From assembly GCF_009709615.1 (NCBI RefSeq), contig NZ_WJYA01000008.1:124001-188000 (forward strand): a stretch of 64,000 nt of DNA, read 5' to 3'. Below are positions 38,301 through 44,868 of this stretch, one piece after another. Within the stretch, counting starts at the first letter, position 1; the number at the start of each line of letters is the position of its first letter. The position numbers and the translations under genes are program-made. The stretch is from Winogradskyella ouciana. Lineage in GTDB: Bacteria > Bacteroidota > Bacteroidia > Flavobacteriales > Flavobacteriaceae. A model generated the notes under the pieces. That model saw only the letters and a list, made by a program, of their open reading frames with translations, was not told the DNA's origin and ran no database searches.

Positions 38301-38516
38301 TACAAATGGCAAGATGGATTGGGTTATTATGAAAGCACTAAAGATGCCGCTACTAATTTCTTTATGGATTATCTACCAAAAGGGGTTTATGTTTTTGAAT
38401 ATGACCTAAGAGTAAACAATGCTGGTGATATGAGCAATGGTATTAGTACGATTCAGTCTATGTATGCGCCTGAGTTTAGTAGTCATAGTGAGGGAGTGAG
38501 AATTAATGTTGAGTAA
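32379..38516 (+). CDS. Alpha-2-macroglobulin family protein with thioester motif and in-frame repeat insertions
   Basis: 2045 residues from the ATG at 32379; the open frame begins at 32301, but only the later ATG gives a signal peptide (MKTYISILMLICFASFSNAQ). Macroglobulin domains include SIYRPGQTVYFKGIAT and a carboxypeptidase-regulatory-like segment (NNGAPIVGAAINITYRN). The thioester domain carries YPYDCNEQ with Cys1492, a CxEQ thioester motif. Family members trap proteases that reach the periplasm or surface. There is no lipobox, unlike many bacterial homologues. At least three 24-base palindromic elements (residues 1359-1366, 1371-1378, 1623-1630) and further repeat-like tracts (about 1523-1530 and 1780-1790) lie in frame in the C-terminal half. 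No penicillin-binding protein 1C gene is next to it. Confidence 0.88.
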   Translation: MKTYISILMLICFASFSNAQNDFESQWEKVTKLEKDGLTKSAAELVDTIYNGAVAAENKQQQIKALLHKSKYMLVLEEDAQLNIVNLFKSEIEASENIVTKHLLENMLATMYWQYFQQNRYKFYNRTKTTEKVDNVDFRTWDLETLFHEIHVYFHSSLENGLILQQEPLKNYNVLLHEAEGSKTYRPTLYDLLSHNALQFYKTSENSITQPAYKFTIDQPEFIADSEQFINLNLTSKDSTSLQLQALKIYQNLLKFHRDNTITKAFVDVDLERLKFVAQHATFQNKEALLLETLKGKADALKNNPLSALYNFEIASVYKAMGNRYNSNPDGSKVDDTNRWKLKEALEICESVISKFPESDGAKQCKILKQQILLPNIRLQAEEYIPINSASRILVSYNNLTSLDFKIYKVSKNQLENYNKSYNAEEKSKFFSKLSPIKSFSNTLKSENDYQEHSTEIIVPELANGLYLIKADTKTNDVFAASHIQVTDLALLESDQNDVVNYQLINRNNGAPIVGAAINITYRNNRNKLLSKTYTTDRFGKFKFNKNSSYYRAVEVRVNHKDETAYFGDYHIGRKYQTRENKDTQYTVFLFTDRSIYRPGQTVYFKGIATATKDGNTEVFANEAAKVKLKNVNGEVVSELTLKTNEFGSVSGEFILPNDGLTGNYSIEMFCGRNGYTYFSVEEYKRPKFKPEFQPITETFKVNDSITVNGLAKAFAGSNITDAKVVYRVNRQVQFPTWWYWRRPGHFNAEAQEITFGETKTNDKGEFEITFKAIPDESVSKDNLPIFRYEVTADVTDINGETRSVSTTVNVGYHAMTLQISAPNTIDKSKKTIEISLNSMNLNGEEVPAKGTLKVYKLNAPEQVLRERPWNAPDYQVISKEEFKRLFPHDPYNNEHLMTNWEKGEEVFSTSFDTEEEKTITLKKLRKWDSGKYIIVAESEDKFGQEVKDEVFTTLYSDDDKTVADNQLFEATLDKDSYNVGDIAKLTLGSSAKDVTVTVEVEKDGKIIVTQLVKLSNSKQTITIPVLEGDLGGFEVHASFAAFNSYIAQRFGVNVPYPKTDLEIETTTFRDKLQPGQDETWSFKIKGPKGDKVSAELLASMYDASLDEFRTHDWNFNPIHRRYYSGRINKNHRQSFGNTSFRVFNRFEQIANYSSQNYDQLNWFGFYFKYGRTRYLTRGIASGLEVEAAVSEAFESDENLESVVVMDSESKKALVYNSVTEQSGGTKLAERNPKEEKVDSDNIQIRKNLNETAFFFPHLQTDAEGNVSFNFKAPEALTKWKLQLLAHTKTLESAVTQLEAVTQKELMVIPNAPRFLREGDQITISTKIANLTDNELTGMAKLELTDAVTGKDISKDILVVERSRNDNSEDGTSTSLSAQNFSVDANGNTQVSWSLAIPEGLQAVQYKVISKAGDFSDGEQNALPVLSNRMLVTETLPMWVRSNQTKMFTLDKLKKQTSTTLSHHKLTLEMTSNPAWYAVQALPYLMEYPYDCNEQTFARYYSNALAQHIVKSNPKIEAVFNQWASTSSASLLSNLEKNQQLKSLLIQETPWLLDAQSETERKKRIGLLFDLSKMNNELSSALRKLKQNQLPSGAWPWFNGGYANRYITQHIVSGFGHLDKLGVTSTTLSDQNAMIQNAIQYLDAEFVQEYKDIRKYNKDVDLSKDHLSHMQLHYLYVRSFYPEIKASKDVETIMDYYKGQIQKYWLKRSLYAKGLMTLTMHRMNDDATAGKILKSFKENSITSEELGMYWKSNTNSWHWYQAPIETQALLIEAFAEVGDVIQSEAKNLEDIDNLKIWLLKNKQTNSWKTTKATTEAVYALLLQGSDWLSVTDMVDVKVGDETISPKTLDNVKVEAGTGYYKTSWTGSEIEPEMADVTISKKGDGIAWGAMYWQYFEDLDKITSAETPLKLSKKLFLKTNTDKDEEISEITSDTKLKVGDLVRVRIELRTDRSMEFVHLKDMRAAGFEPTNVLSQYKWQDGLGYYESTKDAATNFFMDYLPKGVYVFEYDLRVNNAGDMSNGISTIQSMYAPEFSSHSEGVRINVE
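36453..36512. repeat. Two opposed 24-base palindromic elements inside the macroglobulin gene
   Basis: Element A (36453-36476): arms GTCGTT / AACGAC around the 12-base core GAGCGTAGTCGA. Element B (36489-36512): arms GGCACT / AGCGCC around TCGACTTCGCTC, one base from the reverse complement of the A core. The two together form a large imperfect hairpin. Each is exactly eight codons and in frame. Confidence 0.8.
36945..36968. repeat. Variant palindromic element inside the macroglobulin gene
   Basis: GGCT / AGCC arms flank TCGACAAGCTC (36951-36961), a variant of the same core. It encodes WASTSSAS in frame. A more degraded match (TCAACGACGCTC) lies near 36750-36761. Confidence 0.55.
37245..37268. 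repeat. 24-base palindromic element inside the macroglobulin gene
   Basis: Arms GTCACT (37245-37250) and AGTGAC (37263-37268) around TCGACTACGCTC, the exact reverse complement of the core at 36459-36470. In frame, encoding VTSTTLSD. Confidence 0.8.
37716..37748. repeat. Second repeat type inside the macroglobulin gene
   Basis: GTCATTCAGAGCGAAGCGAA begins a tract that continues AATCTCGAAGAC and encodes VIQSEAKNLED. From memory this wording recurs as an interspersed intergenic repeat in Bacteroidota genomes; here it is translated. Confidence 0.55.
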
Positions 38517-38518
38517 TT

Positions 38519-38545
38519 GTCTCGCAAAGGCGCTAAGACGCAGAG
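38519..38545. repeat. Interspersed repeat just after the macroglobulin stop codon
   Basis: A tract containing CGCAAAGGCGCTAAGACGCA begins 3 bases after the stop codon. The wording matches a repeat I recall from many bacterial genomes (GCAAAGGCGCAAAGACGCA). It abuts the palindromic repeat that follows. Confidence 0.55.
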
Positions 38546-38560
38546 CATAAAATGTAAAGC

Positions 38561-38654
38561 GTCATTGCGAGGAATGAGGCACGAATGACGTGGCAATCTG
38601 TTTGTTTTTTAACAATTATTAAAAGATTGCTTTGTCCTTCGATCTCGCAATGAC
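38561..38654. repeat. Palindromic interspersed repeat, 94 bases, nested inverted repeats
   Basis: Outer arms GTCATTGCGAG (38561-38571) and CTCGCAATGAC (38644-38654) are perfect 11-bp complements; inner arms GCAATCT (38593-38599) and AGATTGC (38624-38630) are perfect too. This is a non-autonomous palindromic repeat, of a sort common between Bacteroidota genes, separating the macroglobulin and SDR genes. Confidence 0.8.
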
Positions 38655-38663
38655 AGAAATATG

Positions 38664-39392
38664 TTATTTACTACTAGGAGGCGTCGTTGGACGCACTTCA
38701 ATTTTACTAGGTAAGGTTCTCGGATTCATTTTTAATAAATCGATAACAAGTTCACCGATATCTTCAATCTGAATTTTCCACGCATCTTTATCGCTAGGTT
38801 CATTACCATTAAAGTGTGTAGAAACAGAACCTGGCATAATGGTACTCACTTTAACTCCATACTTACGCAAATCCAACATTACCGCTTGCGTAAATCCGGT
38901 TACTCCAAATTTACTCGCATTATAAGCAGAGCCACCAGCAAAGAAATTTGTACCTGCCAAACTTGAAATGGTGATGTAATAACCTTTCGAGTTTTTAAGT
39001 GCATCGACACTGGCCTTTATGGAATTAAAAACACCTGTAAGATTGGTGTCTATCACTTGGTTCCATTGCTCTGAAGTTAAATCCTCTATACTTCCAAAAT
39101 GGCCAAGACCAGCATTGGCAATAACAATATCCAATTGCCCAAAGGTCTTTAAGGCTTGATTAACCGCTTCTTCTTGGCTATCCAGTTGCCTCACATCTGC
39201 TTGAACTCCAATGATTGATCCTGTACTATTGGTTTTTGAAGCTAATTCTTCTACAACTTCGTCTGCTGCATCTTTGCTCCTACTGGTTATAACTACTTTT
39301 AAGCCTTGATTGAGCAAAGCTTCTGCCACACCATATCCTATACCTTTTGTACCACCTGTAATGAGTGCTACTTTTCCTTTTAAATTGTCCAT
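38664..39392 (-). CDS. Short-chain dehydrogenase/reductase
   Basis: 242 residues from the ATG at 39392; the frame extends to 39416 but a -7 element (39414-39421) overlaps that codon. Classical SDR: cofactor loop TGGTKGIGYG, NAGLG, catalytic Ser in ITISSLAGT and Tyr/Lys in YNASK. The pattern of charged residues after the first strand (SRS) suggests NADP(H). Resembles 3-oxoacyl-ACP reductase-like SDRs, but the C-terminal residues differ and the substrate is unknown. Converges with the macroglobulin gene across the repeat island. Confidence 0.85.
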   Translation of the reverse strand: MDNLKGKVALITGGTKGIGYGVAEALLNQGLKVVITSRSKDAADEVVEELASKTNSTGSIIGVQADVRQLDSQEEAVNQALKTFGQLDIVIANAGLGHFGSIEDLTSEQWNQVIDTNLTGVFNSIKASVDALKNSKGYYITISSLAGTNFFAGGSAYNASKFGVTGFTQAVMLDLRKYGVKVSTIMPGSVSTHFNGNEPSDKDAWKIQIEDIGELVIDLLKMNPRTLPSKIEVRPTTPPSSK

Positions 39393-39413
39393 GTTTATTT
39401 TTTTGATTTCATT

Positions 39414-39421
39414 CAAAATTA
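39414..39421 (-). promoter_or_regulatory. -7 element of the SDR gene
   Basis: TAATTTTG on the minus strand, a perfect -7 match; the -33 is not clear. The implied start near 39408 supports the ATG at 39392 as start codon. Confidence 0.45.
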
Positions 39422-39471
39422 CGAAACCAATGAGGAAACCTGAAGTTTAAAATGTTAGGGAAATGATAAAG

Positions 39472-39996
39472 TTATTCTTTAGGCGGATAACCCTCAAAAA
39501 TTTTATCTACCAATTTAGCCAAAGTAGCTTCGCGTTTTTCAACTGAAGCGTTTCCTTTGTAAGTACTCTCACTAACGGCTTGCCAAAAAAGTCTTTCGTT
39601 TTGGTTTTTATCTACAAAATCGATGGTGATCTCTCTTGTGTATTTGTTAGCGTTTAAAGGCACTCCAACAGAAACACCTCCAAAGCCTCCGCCTCTACCT
39701 CCACCGACACCAACACCAACATTAGGGCTATTTCGGTTCATCAACTCCCTACTTTGAATATCGATATAAAAATCTGGGTTGTCGGATCGTTTCAGACCCA
39801 TTGTGGACAATTTAGTATCTATAGTACTTATGATACGAATACTATCAAACTTGCTTAAACCCGTCCGCATATCATCAAAATAGTCGTAGGTTTTGTATTG
39901 CGTAAAGTCTGTGGATGTTTCGTAGTCGTAGTTGACAAAGGTTGTTCCACAGGAAGTAAATAACAAGGCTAGAATAATAAACTTGAAAGCTTTCAT
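39472..39996 (-). CDS. DUF4136 lipoprotein
   Basis: 174 residues. Lipoprotein signal with lipobox LFTSC (Cys16). DUF4136 features: TDFTQYKTYDYFDD near the start, SIRIISTIDTKLSTMGLKRSDNPDFYIDI, and a glycine-rich loop (VGVGVGGGRGGGFGGVSVG) before ANKYTREITIDFVD. Envelope protein of unknown function, frequent in Bacteroidota. It is 70 bases below the ion channel gene on the same strand. Confidence 0.85.
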   Translation of the reverse strand: MKAFKFIILALLFTSCGTTFVNYDYETSTDFTQYKTYDYFDDMRTGLSKFDSIRIISTIDTKLSTMGLKRSDNPDFYIDIQSRELMNRNSPNVGVGVGGGRGGGFGGVSVGVPLNANKYTREITIDFVDKNQNERLFWQAVSESTYKGNASVEKREATLAKLVDKIFEGYPPKE

Positions 39997-40066
39997 TTTT
40001 TTATTTTAAAGATAACGAAAAATAGATTCAGCATCAAGCACGGCAAAACAGAAAGGTACACTTTAA

Positions 40067-40780
40067 CTATTCTTCATCAGAATTAGGCTCAACAACTTTG
40101 GTCAATGAGGAAGAAATGATTCCGGTAGGTATAGCAACAATGCCTAAGCCAATAAGGAGAATAATAAAGGTAAAGACTCGACCTCCAACCGTAATAGGAT
40201 ATACATCACCATATCCTACTGTAGTCAAGGTGACGATAGACCACCAAAGGCTATCGAAAATAGATGAAAAATGCTCTGGTTGTGCTTCGTTTTCAAAATA
40301 ATAGATCCCAATGGCCGCAAAATATATTAAGACCAAAGTGACACCCATAAAAAGGACAATCTGTTCTTTTGCCAAAATCATTGCTTTGGTAAAATGACGC
40401 ATAGCCTTATTGTAGCGCACCAATTTTAAAAGTCTAAACAATCTGAACATTCGTAATACTCGCAACGAGCGCAAATCCACACCAAATGACAGATAGAATG
40501 GCAGTATGGCGAAGAAATCTATTAGACCAAAAAAGCTGAAAATAAACTTTGGTTTGTTATCTGCTACGTAGATTCTGGCTAAATATTCAAGCGTAAATAC
40601 AATGACACAAAATATCTCAATAGAGTTGAGTATAACTTTAGTCTGCGGTTTTAAGTTGGGTAAGGTTTCAATAGAAAATGTGATAACCGATAAAACAATC
40701 AACACCTGAATAAAAACCGCAAAGCTCTTACTGAGCTTATTGTCGTTATATTCTACGATGCTTTTGACGGTTTCTTTCAT
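40067..40780 (-). CDS. Voltage-gated-type potassium channel (ion transporter)
   Basis: 237 residues with six membrane helices. S4 voltage sensor RSLRVLRMFRLFRLLKLVR (about 105-123, Arg/Lys every third or fourth residue), pore loop and selectivity filter TLTTVGYGD (about 184-192), then the last helix. No C-terminal RCK or cyclic-nucleotide domain, so it is a compact Kv/KvAP-like channel. Inner membrane; its physiological role in membrane potential is inferred. 18 bases downstream of obg. Confidence 0.9.
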   Translation of the reverse strand: MKETVKSIVEYNDNKLSKSFAVFIQVLIVLSVITFSIETLPNLKPQTKVILNSIEIFCVIVFTLEYLARIYVADNKPKFIFSFFGLIDFFAILPFYLSFGVDLRSLRVLRMFRLFRLLKLVRYNKAMRHFTKAMILAKEQIVLFMGVTLVLIYFAAIGIYYFENEAQPEHFSSIFDSLWWSIVTLTTVGYGDVYPITVGGRVFTFIILLIGLGIVAIPTGIISSSLTKVVEPNSDEE

Positions 40781-40798
40781 TGAAGCGCAAATGAGAGT

Positions 40799-41797
40799 TT
40801 AGTCATTCAACATTTTCCAAAGTTTATCTTTTAATTCGGTTAATCCTTGCTGTGCTACAGAAGAGATAAACATATAATCACTTTCTAAATCTTTGTCTAA
40901 TATAGTGGAAATTTCAGATTTGAGTTCTTCGTCCAACATATCGGATTTTGATATGCAGACAAAACGCTCCTTATCCAACATCTCAGGATTATATCGTCTA
41001 AGTTCATCGACCAAAATTTCATACTGCTCAACTATATCCTTAGCATCTGCAGGAATCAAAAACAATAGAATGGAGTTCCGTTCTATATGTCTTAAAAAGT
41101 AGTAGCCAAGGCCTTTACCTTCTGCTGCTCCTTCAATAATACCAGGAATATCGGCCATTACAAACGATTGAAAATCGCGATACTCTACAATACCTAAATT
41201 TGGTTTTAAAGTCGTAAACTCATAGTCTGCAATCTTAGGTTTCGCTGCAGTTAATACCGACAATAATGTCGATTTTCCTGCATTTGGAAATCCCACCAAA
41301 CCAACATCAGCTAATACCTTAAGCTCTAAAGTGATATTTCTTTCTTGTTGTGGAATACCTGGCTGTGCATAACGTGGAGTTTGATTGGTCGAACTTTTAA
41401 AATGCCAATTTCCTCGACCACCTTTACCACCTTCAGCGACTATTTTTTCCTCACCGTCTTCAGTAATTTCAAAAAGTATGTCGTTGGTTTCGGTGTCTCT
41501 TATAACCGTTCCTAGTGGCACTTCTACAATTGCGTCTTCTCCATCTGCGCCTGTACTTCTTCCAGAACTACCATGTTCACCATGGCCAGCTTTAATGTGG
41601 CGCTTAAATTTTAAGTGAATGAGTGTCCAAAGGTTAGAGTTTCCTTTTATAATGACATGGCCACCACGACCACCATCTCCACCATCTGGTCCGCCTTTTG
41701 CGATATATTTTTCGCGATGTAAATGCGTAGAGCCTTTACCTCCATTACCGGAAGAGACGTGCATTTTTACGTAGTCTACAAAATTTCCTTCAGTCAT
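40799..41797 (-). CDS. obg: Obg family GTPase
   Basis: 332 residues. N-terminal glycine-rich Obg fold ([23 protein letters not shown], then [14 protein letters not shown]) up to residue 157, then a G domain: G1 [10 protein letters not shown]3 [17 protein letters not shown]4 SKSD and the G5 SSVAQ. It associates with the 50S subunit and controls ribosome maturation and growth. It lacks the extra C-terminal OCT domain seen in some Firmicutes. Genes adk (upstream) and Kch (downstream) share the strand. Confidence 0.95.
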   Translation of the reverse strand: MTEGNFVDYVKMHVSSGNGGKGSTHLHREKYIAKGGPDGGDGGRGGHVIIKGNSNLWTLIHLKFKRHIKAGHGEHGSSGRSTGADGEDAIVEVPLGTVIRDTETNDILFEITEDGEEKIVAEGGKGGRGNWHFKSSTNQTPRYAQPGIPQQERNITLELKVLADVGLVGFPNAGKSTLLSVLTAAKPKIADYEFTTLKPNLGIVEYRDFQSFVMADIPGIIEGAAEGKGLGYYFLRHIERNSILLFLIPADAKDIVEQYEILVDELRRYNPEMLDKERFVCISKSDMLDEELKSEISTILDKDLESDYMFISSVAQQGLTELKDKLWKMLND

Positions 41798-41803
41798 CTA
41801 ATA

Positions 41804-41889
41804 CGTTTAATTGTTTATTCGTTGTGTCGTTTATTTGAGAAGAAACTTCGAAACATTTCACTTTATCAAATAAACGAATAAACGCATTA
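41804..41889. repeat. Imperfect palindromic repeat between obg and the HPRT-adenylate kinase gene
   Basis: GTTTATTCG and GTTTATTTGA (41813-41821, 41829-41838) pair with a continuous arm at 41866-41883, leaving a 7-base bulge TTGTGTC on the left side. Outer bases also partly match. Dispersed palindromic repeat or messenger-processing site. Confidence 0.6.
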
Positions 41890-41890
41890 A

Positions 41891-43000
41891 CTAGAGTTTA
41901 TCAAGAACGGTACTTAAACGTTCTGTAATATCCTCAATACTTCCTACTCCATCAACACCAAAGTATTTATCTTGATCTGAATAGTAGTCTTTTAATATCG
42001 CCGTTTTGTTGTAGTATTCCTTGATCCGGTTTCTGATAATGCTTTCATCAGCATCGTCAGCTCTTCCACTAGTTTCGCCTCGTTTTAACAAGCGTTCTAC
42101 CAAAACCTCATCATCAACCTCTAAAGCTACCATAGCATTGATTTGAGAATCTTTTGAATCCATCAACTCATCTAACGCTTTAGCTTGTGCGTTGGTTCTT
42201 GGGAAACCATCAAAAATAAAACCTTTGGCACCGGCATTTTTTTCAACCTCTTTATTCAGCATATCAATAGTCACCTGATCTGGAACCAATTCCCCCTTAT
42301 CCATATAAGACTTTGCTAACATACCTAAGGCCGTCTCATTTTTGATATTAAATCTAAAGACATCTCCTGTAGAAATGTGTATTAAATCATACTTTTCCTT
42401 TAAGAAATTAGCTTGTGTCCCTTTTCCTGCACCTGGAGGTCCAAATAGCACGATGTTCGTCATGTGTTGTGTTGTTTTTAATTGATATACGTCTGGCAAA
42501 TCCCTTCCCAGTCCATTGTAATCGAGTCCGTAACCGACAATGAATTTATTCGGAATTTCAATACCTACATACTGAAGTTTAAAATCCTTATCATAAGCTT
42601 CTGGCTTGTAAAACAAGGTGGCTATTAACAGTTCTTTTACATTCTCATTTTTGAAAATGCGGTGGACTTCCTCTAGCGTCTTACCTGAATCTATGATGTC
42701 TTCTAAAATAACGACGGTTCTGCCTGTTAAATCTTGGGTTAACCCAATCAATCTTTGGATATCTTCAGTGGATTTAACTCCTTCGTAAGATGCCAACTTA
42801 ATAAATGTGACTTCACAAGGTTTTGGATACTTCTTTACAAAATCACTCACAAACATAAATGACCCATTTAAAATACCCACAAAAACTGGCATCTCGTCTC
42901 CTAAGTCTGTAGAAATAGCATCCACCATTTTATCTACCGCAGCATCAATTTCTTGCTCAGAGATAAAAGGTTTAAAGTATAAATCGTGAAGCTTTATCAC
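41891..43000 (-). CDS. adk: Hypoxanthine phosphoribosyltransferase fused to adenylate kinase
   Basis: 369 residues, two complete enzymes in one frame. Residues 1-175 are a purine phosphoribosyltransferase with the PRPP loop VVILEDIIDSGKT (96-108) and active-site features VGILNGSFMF and FIVGYGLDYN. Residues 180-369 are adenylate kinase: MTNIVLFGPPGAGKGT (P-loop 187-195), FDGFPRT and a short LID (RGETSGRADD), the compact type. The join falls exactly at Met180, which would be the start of a stand-alone adenylate kinase, so internal translation is conceivable. It would salvage hypoxanthine/guanine to nucleotides and balance AMP/ATP/ADP. I recall similar fusions in other Flavobacteriia. Confidence 0.93.
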   Translation of the reverse strand: MIKLHDLYFKPFISEQEIDAAVDKMVDAISTDLGDEMPVFVGILNGSFMFVSDFVKKYPKPCEVTFIKLASYEGVKSTEDIQRLIGLTQDLTGRTVVILEDIIDSGKTLEEVHRIFKNENVKELLIATLFYKPEAYDKDFKLQYVGIEIPNKFIVGYGLDYNGLGRDLPDVYQLKTTQHMTNIVLFGPPGAGKGTQANFLKEKYDLIHISTGDVFRFNIKNETALGMLAKSYMDKGELVPDQVTIDMLNKEVEKNAGAKGFIFDGFPRTNAQAKALDELMDSKDSQINAMVALEVDDEVLVERLLKRGETSGRADDADESIIRNRIKEYYNKTAILKDYYSDQDKYFGVDGVGSIEDITERLSTVLDKL

Positions 43001-43021
43001 AGCCTAATTATTTTAGAAATG

Positions 43022-43029
43022 CAAAGATA
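43022..43029 (-). promoter_or_regulatory. -7 element of the HPRT-adenylate kinase gene
   Basis: TATCTTTG on the minus strand, perfect -7; no clear TTTG 19 bases further. Divergent from the purK promoter across 65 bases. Confidence 0.5.
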
Positions 43030-43094
43030 ATCAAATGATTGAGGATTGACGATTTTTTGAAATACGAATTTAAATGCATGTCTCATATTTAATG

Positions 43095-43102
43095 TATTTT
43101 TG
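43095..43102 (+). promoter_or_regulatory. -7 element of the purKE operon
   Basis: TATTTTTG on the plus strand. The leader to the ATG at 43155 contains a small hairpin (TCTCC 43131-43135 with GGAGA 43144-43148). A -33-like TTTA lies 22 bases upstream. Confidence 0.5.
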
Positions 43103-43154
43103 TAACGAATAAATATTGAATTTTTAAAGCTCTCCAAGTATTCGGAGAATAAAT

Positions 43155-44309
43155 ATGAATTACTTTTCTTCAAACTTTAAATTAGGTATTCTTGGTGGTG
43201 GCCAATTGGGCAAAATGATACTATACAACACACGTAAATTTGATATTTACACCTGTGTGTTAGACCCAAGCAAAGAGGCACCTTCGAGATTGGCTTGTGA
43301 TGAGTTTACAGTAGGTGATCTCATGGATTATGACACTGTGATTAACTTCGGAAAAAATGTCGATGTCCTTACCATCGAAATTGAAAACGTTAACGTTGAT
43401 GCTTTAGAAACACTCGAAGATGAAGGTGTAAAGGTTTTTCCAGCTTCAAAGACATTAAGAACCATTCAAAATAAAGCGACTCAAAAATTATTTTATCGCG
43501 ATCATAATATTCCGACAGCAGATTTTTCGAGATTCGCTCATCCTTCAGAAATTGAAGATGCTGTGGATAATGGAGGATTAAGTTATCCTTTTGTATGGAA
43601 AAGTGCACGATTTGGCTATGATGGTCAAGGTGTTAAAGTTATTAGACACGCTAAGGATTTGGTTGATTTGCCAAATGTGGAATGTATAGCAGAGAAGTTG
43701 ATTCCGTTTAAAAATGAATTGGCTGTTATTGTTGCCAGAAATACAGAAGGGCATTTAAAAACCTATCCTGTGGTTGAGATGGAGTTTCATCCTGAAGCCA
43801 ATCAGGTAGAATATGTCATTTGCCCAGCTCGTATTCCTGACGCTATTGCCAAAAAAGCAGAATTTGTAGCTTTAAAAGTTGCATCTGCCTTTAAGCATGT
43901 TGGGCTGTTGGCTGTTGAAATGTTTCAAACCGAAGATGATGAAATTCTGGTTAATGAAGTAGCGCCAAGACCTCATAACTCTGGTCACTATAGTATTGAA
44001 GCTAGTTATACAGACCAGTTTGAACAGCATCTTAGATGTGTTTTAGGATTACCATTAGGCAACACGGAAAGCAAAGTCGCTGGAGTTATGGTCAATCTAG
44101 TAGGTGCTGAAGGTCATACAGGAAATGTACTTTACAAAAATATTGAAGACATTATGGCGATGGCTGGAGTAACACCTCATATCTATGGAAAAAAACAAAC
44201 AAGACCTTTCCGAAAGATGGGTCATGTTACAATAGTTGATAAAGATATTGCAAAAGCACGTGAAGTGGCAGAAAAGGTAAAACGAACAATTGAAGTAATC
44301 AGTGAATAA
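43155..44309 (+). CDS. purK: 5-(carboxyamino)imidazole ribonucleotide synthase
   Basis: 384 residues. ATP-grasp enzyme of purine synthesis: N-terminal LGILGGGQLGKMIL, ATP-grasp lobe with PFVWKSARFGYDGQGVKVI, metal site EMFQTEDDEILVNEVAPRPHNSGHYSIEA and a C-terminal PurK-specific tail. It carboxylates AIR with bicarbonate to N5-CAIR in the cytosol, the substrate of PurE encoded 3 bases downstream. Confidence 0.95.
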   Translation: MNYFSSNFKLGILGGGQLGKMILYNTRKFDIYTCVLDPSKEAPSRLACDEFTVGDLMDYDTVINFGKNVDVLTIEIENVNVDALETLEDEGVKVFPASKTLRTIQNKATQKLFYRDHNIPTADFSRFAHPSEIEDAVDNGGLSYPFVWKSARFGYDGQGVKVIRHAKDLVDLPNVECIAEKLIPFKNELAVIVARNTEGHLKTYPVVEMEFHPEANQVEYVICPARIPDAIAKKAEFVALKVASAFKHVGLLAVEMFQTEDDEILVNEVAPRPHNSGHYSIEASYTDQFEQHLRCVLGLPLGNTESKVAGVMVNLVGAEGHTGNVLYKNIEDIMAMAGVTPHIYGKKQTRPFRKMGHVTIVDKDIAKAREVAEKVKRTIEVISE

Positions 44310-44312
44310 ATC

Positions 44313-44792
44313 ATGAGTAAAGTAGGCGTAATAATGGGAAGTAAAAGCGATTTGCCAGTGATGCAAGACGCTATAGATATTTTAAAAGGTTTTGATATTG
44401 AAGTGGAGGTCGATATCGTTTCAGCACATCGTACACCAGATAAGTTATTTGACTATGGCAAAAATGCCCATACCAGAGGTATAAAAGTGATTGTTGCTGG
44501 TGCTGGTGGAGCTGCACATTTACCAGGAATGGTCGCTTCTCTATCACCTTTGCCTGTAATTGGTGTTCCTGTAAAAAGTAGTAATTCAATTGATGGATGG
44601 GATTCGGTGCTTTCCATTTTGCAAATGCCTGGTGGAGTTCCTGTAGCTACCGTAGCTCTAAATGGAGCAAAGAACGCTGGGATTTTAGCAGCGCAGATTC
44701 TAGGTAGCTCAGACCAATGTATTTTAGACAAAATCATGGTCTATAAAGAGGGGTTAAAAGCCAAGGTAATAGATTCTGCCAAAGACCTCTAA
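44313..44792 (+). CDS. purE: 5-(carboxyamino)imidazole ribonucleotide mutase
   Basis: 159 residues, class I PurE. Signature VGVIMGSKSDLPVMQDA, SAHRTPDKL with the catalytic His, and AGAGGAAHLPGMVAS. It converts N5-CAIR to CAIR; translationally coupled to purK (3-base gap). The hairpin just after the stop codon (44794-44819) may also end this transcript, although its U-run is on the other strand. Confidence 0.96.
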   Translation: MSKVGVIMGSKSDLPVMQDAIDILKGFDIEVEVDIVSAHRTPDKLFDYGKNAHTRGIKVIVAGAGGAAHLPGMVASLSPLPVIGVPVKSSNSIDGWDSVLSILQMPGGVPVATVALNGAKNAGILAAQILGSSDQCILDKIMVYKEGLKAKVIDSAKDL

Positions 44793-44819
44793 AAAAGCCT
44801 CAACCGGAGTCGAGGCTTT
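44791..44819 (-). terminator. Strong intrinsic terminator on the minus strand, after purE
   Basis: Minus-strand stem of 11 bp (AAAGCCTC then GAC, paired with GTT then GAGGCTTT) closed by a UCCG tetraloop in the cUNCGg context, followed by six T. On the plus strand the same hairpin has only three T, so it is a better minus-strand terminator, though it may also serve purE. Confidence 0.7.
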
Positions 44820-44868
44820 AAGCTATTAACCAATTTCTCAGAGTAAACCATTATCACTCTGAAAATAT
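44791..44868 (-). ncRNA. Candidate small RNA, antisense orientation, downstream of purE
   Basis: On the minus strand a perfect -7 element TATTTTTG (44873-44880) is followed by a 7-bp hairpin (TCAGAGT / ACTCTGA, 44838-44862) and then by a strong intrinsic terminator at 44791-44819. No minus-strand gene reads into this terminator, since the flanking genes purE and the M3 peptidase are both on the plus strand. That arrangement is what a 70-80-base small RNA looks like. No -33 match is evident and no known RNA family is recognised. Confidence 0.45.

Noticed and set aside
41891..43000. HPRT and adenylate kinase as two separate genes joined by a frameshift or assembly error
   Set aside because: The frame is continuous, with no stop or slippery run at the join, and both halves keep all motifs.
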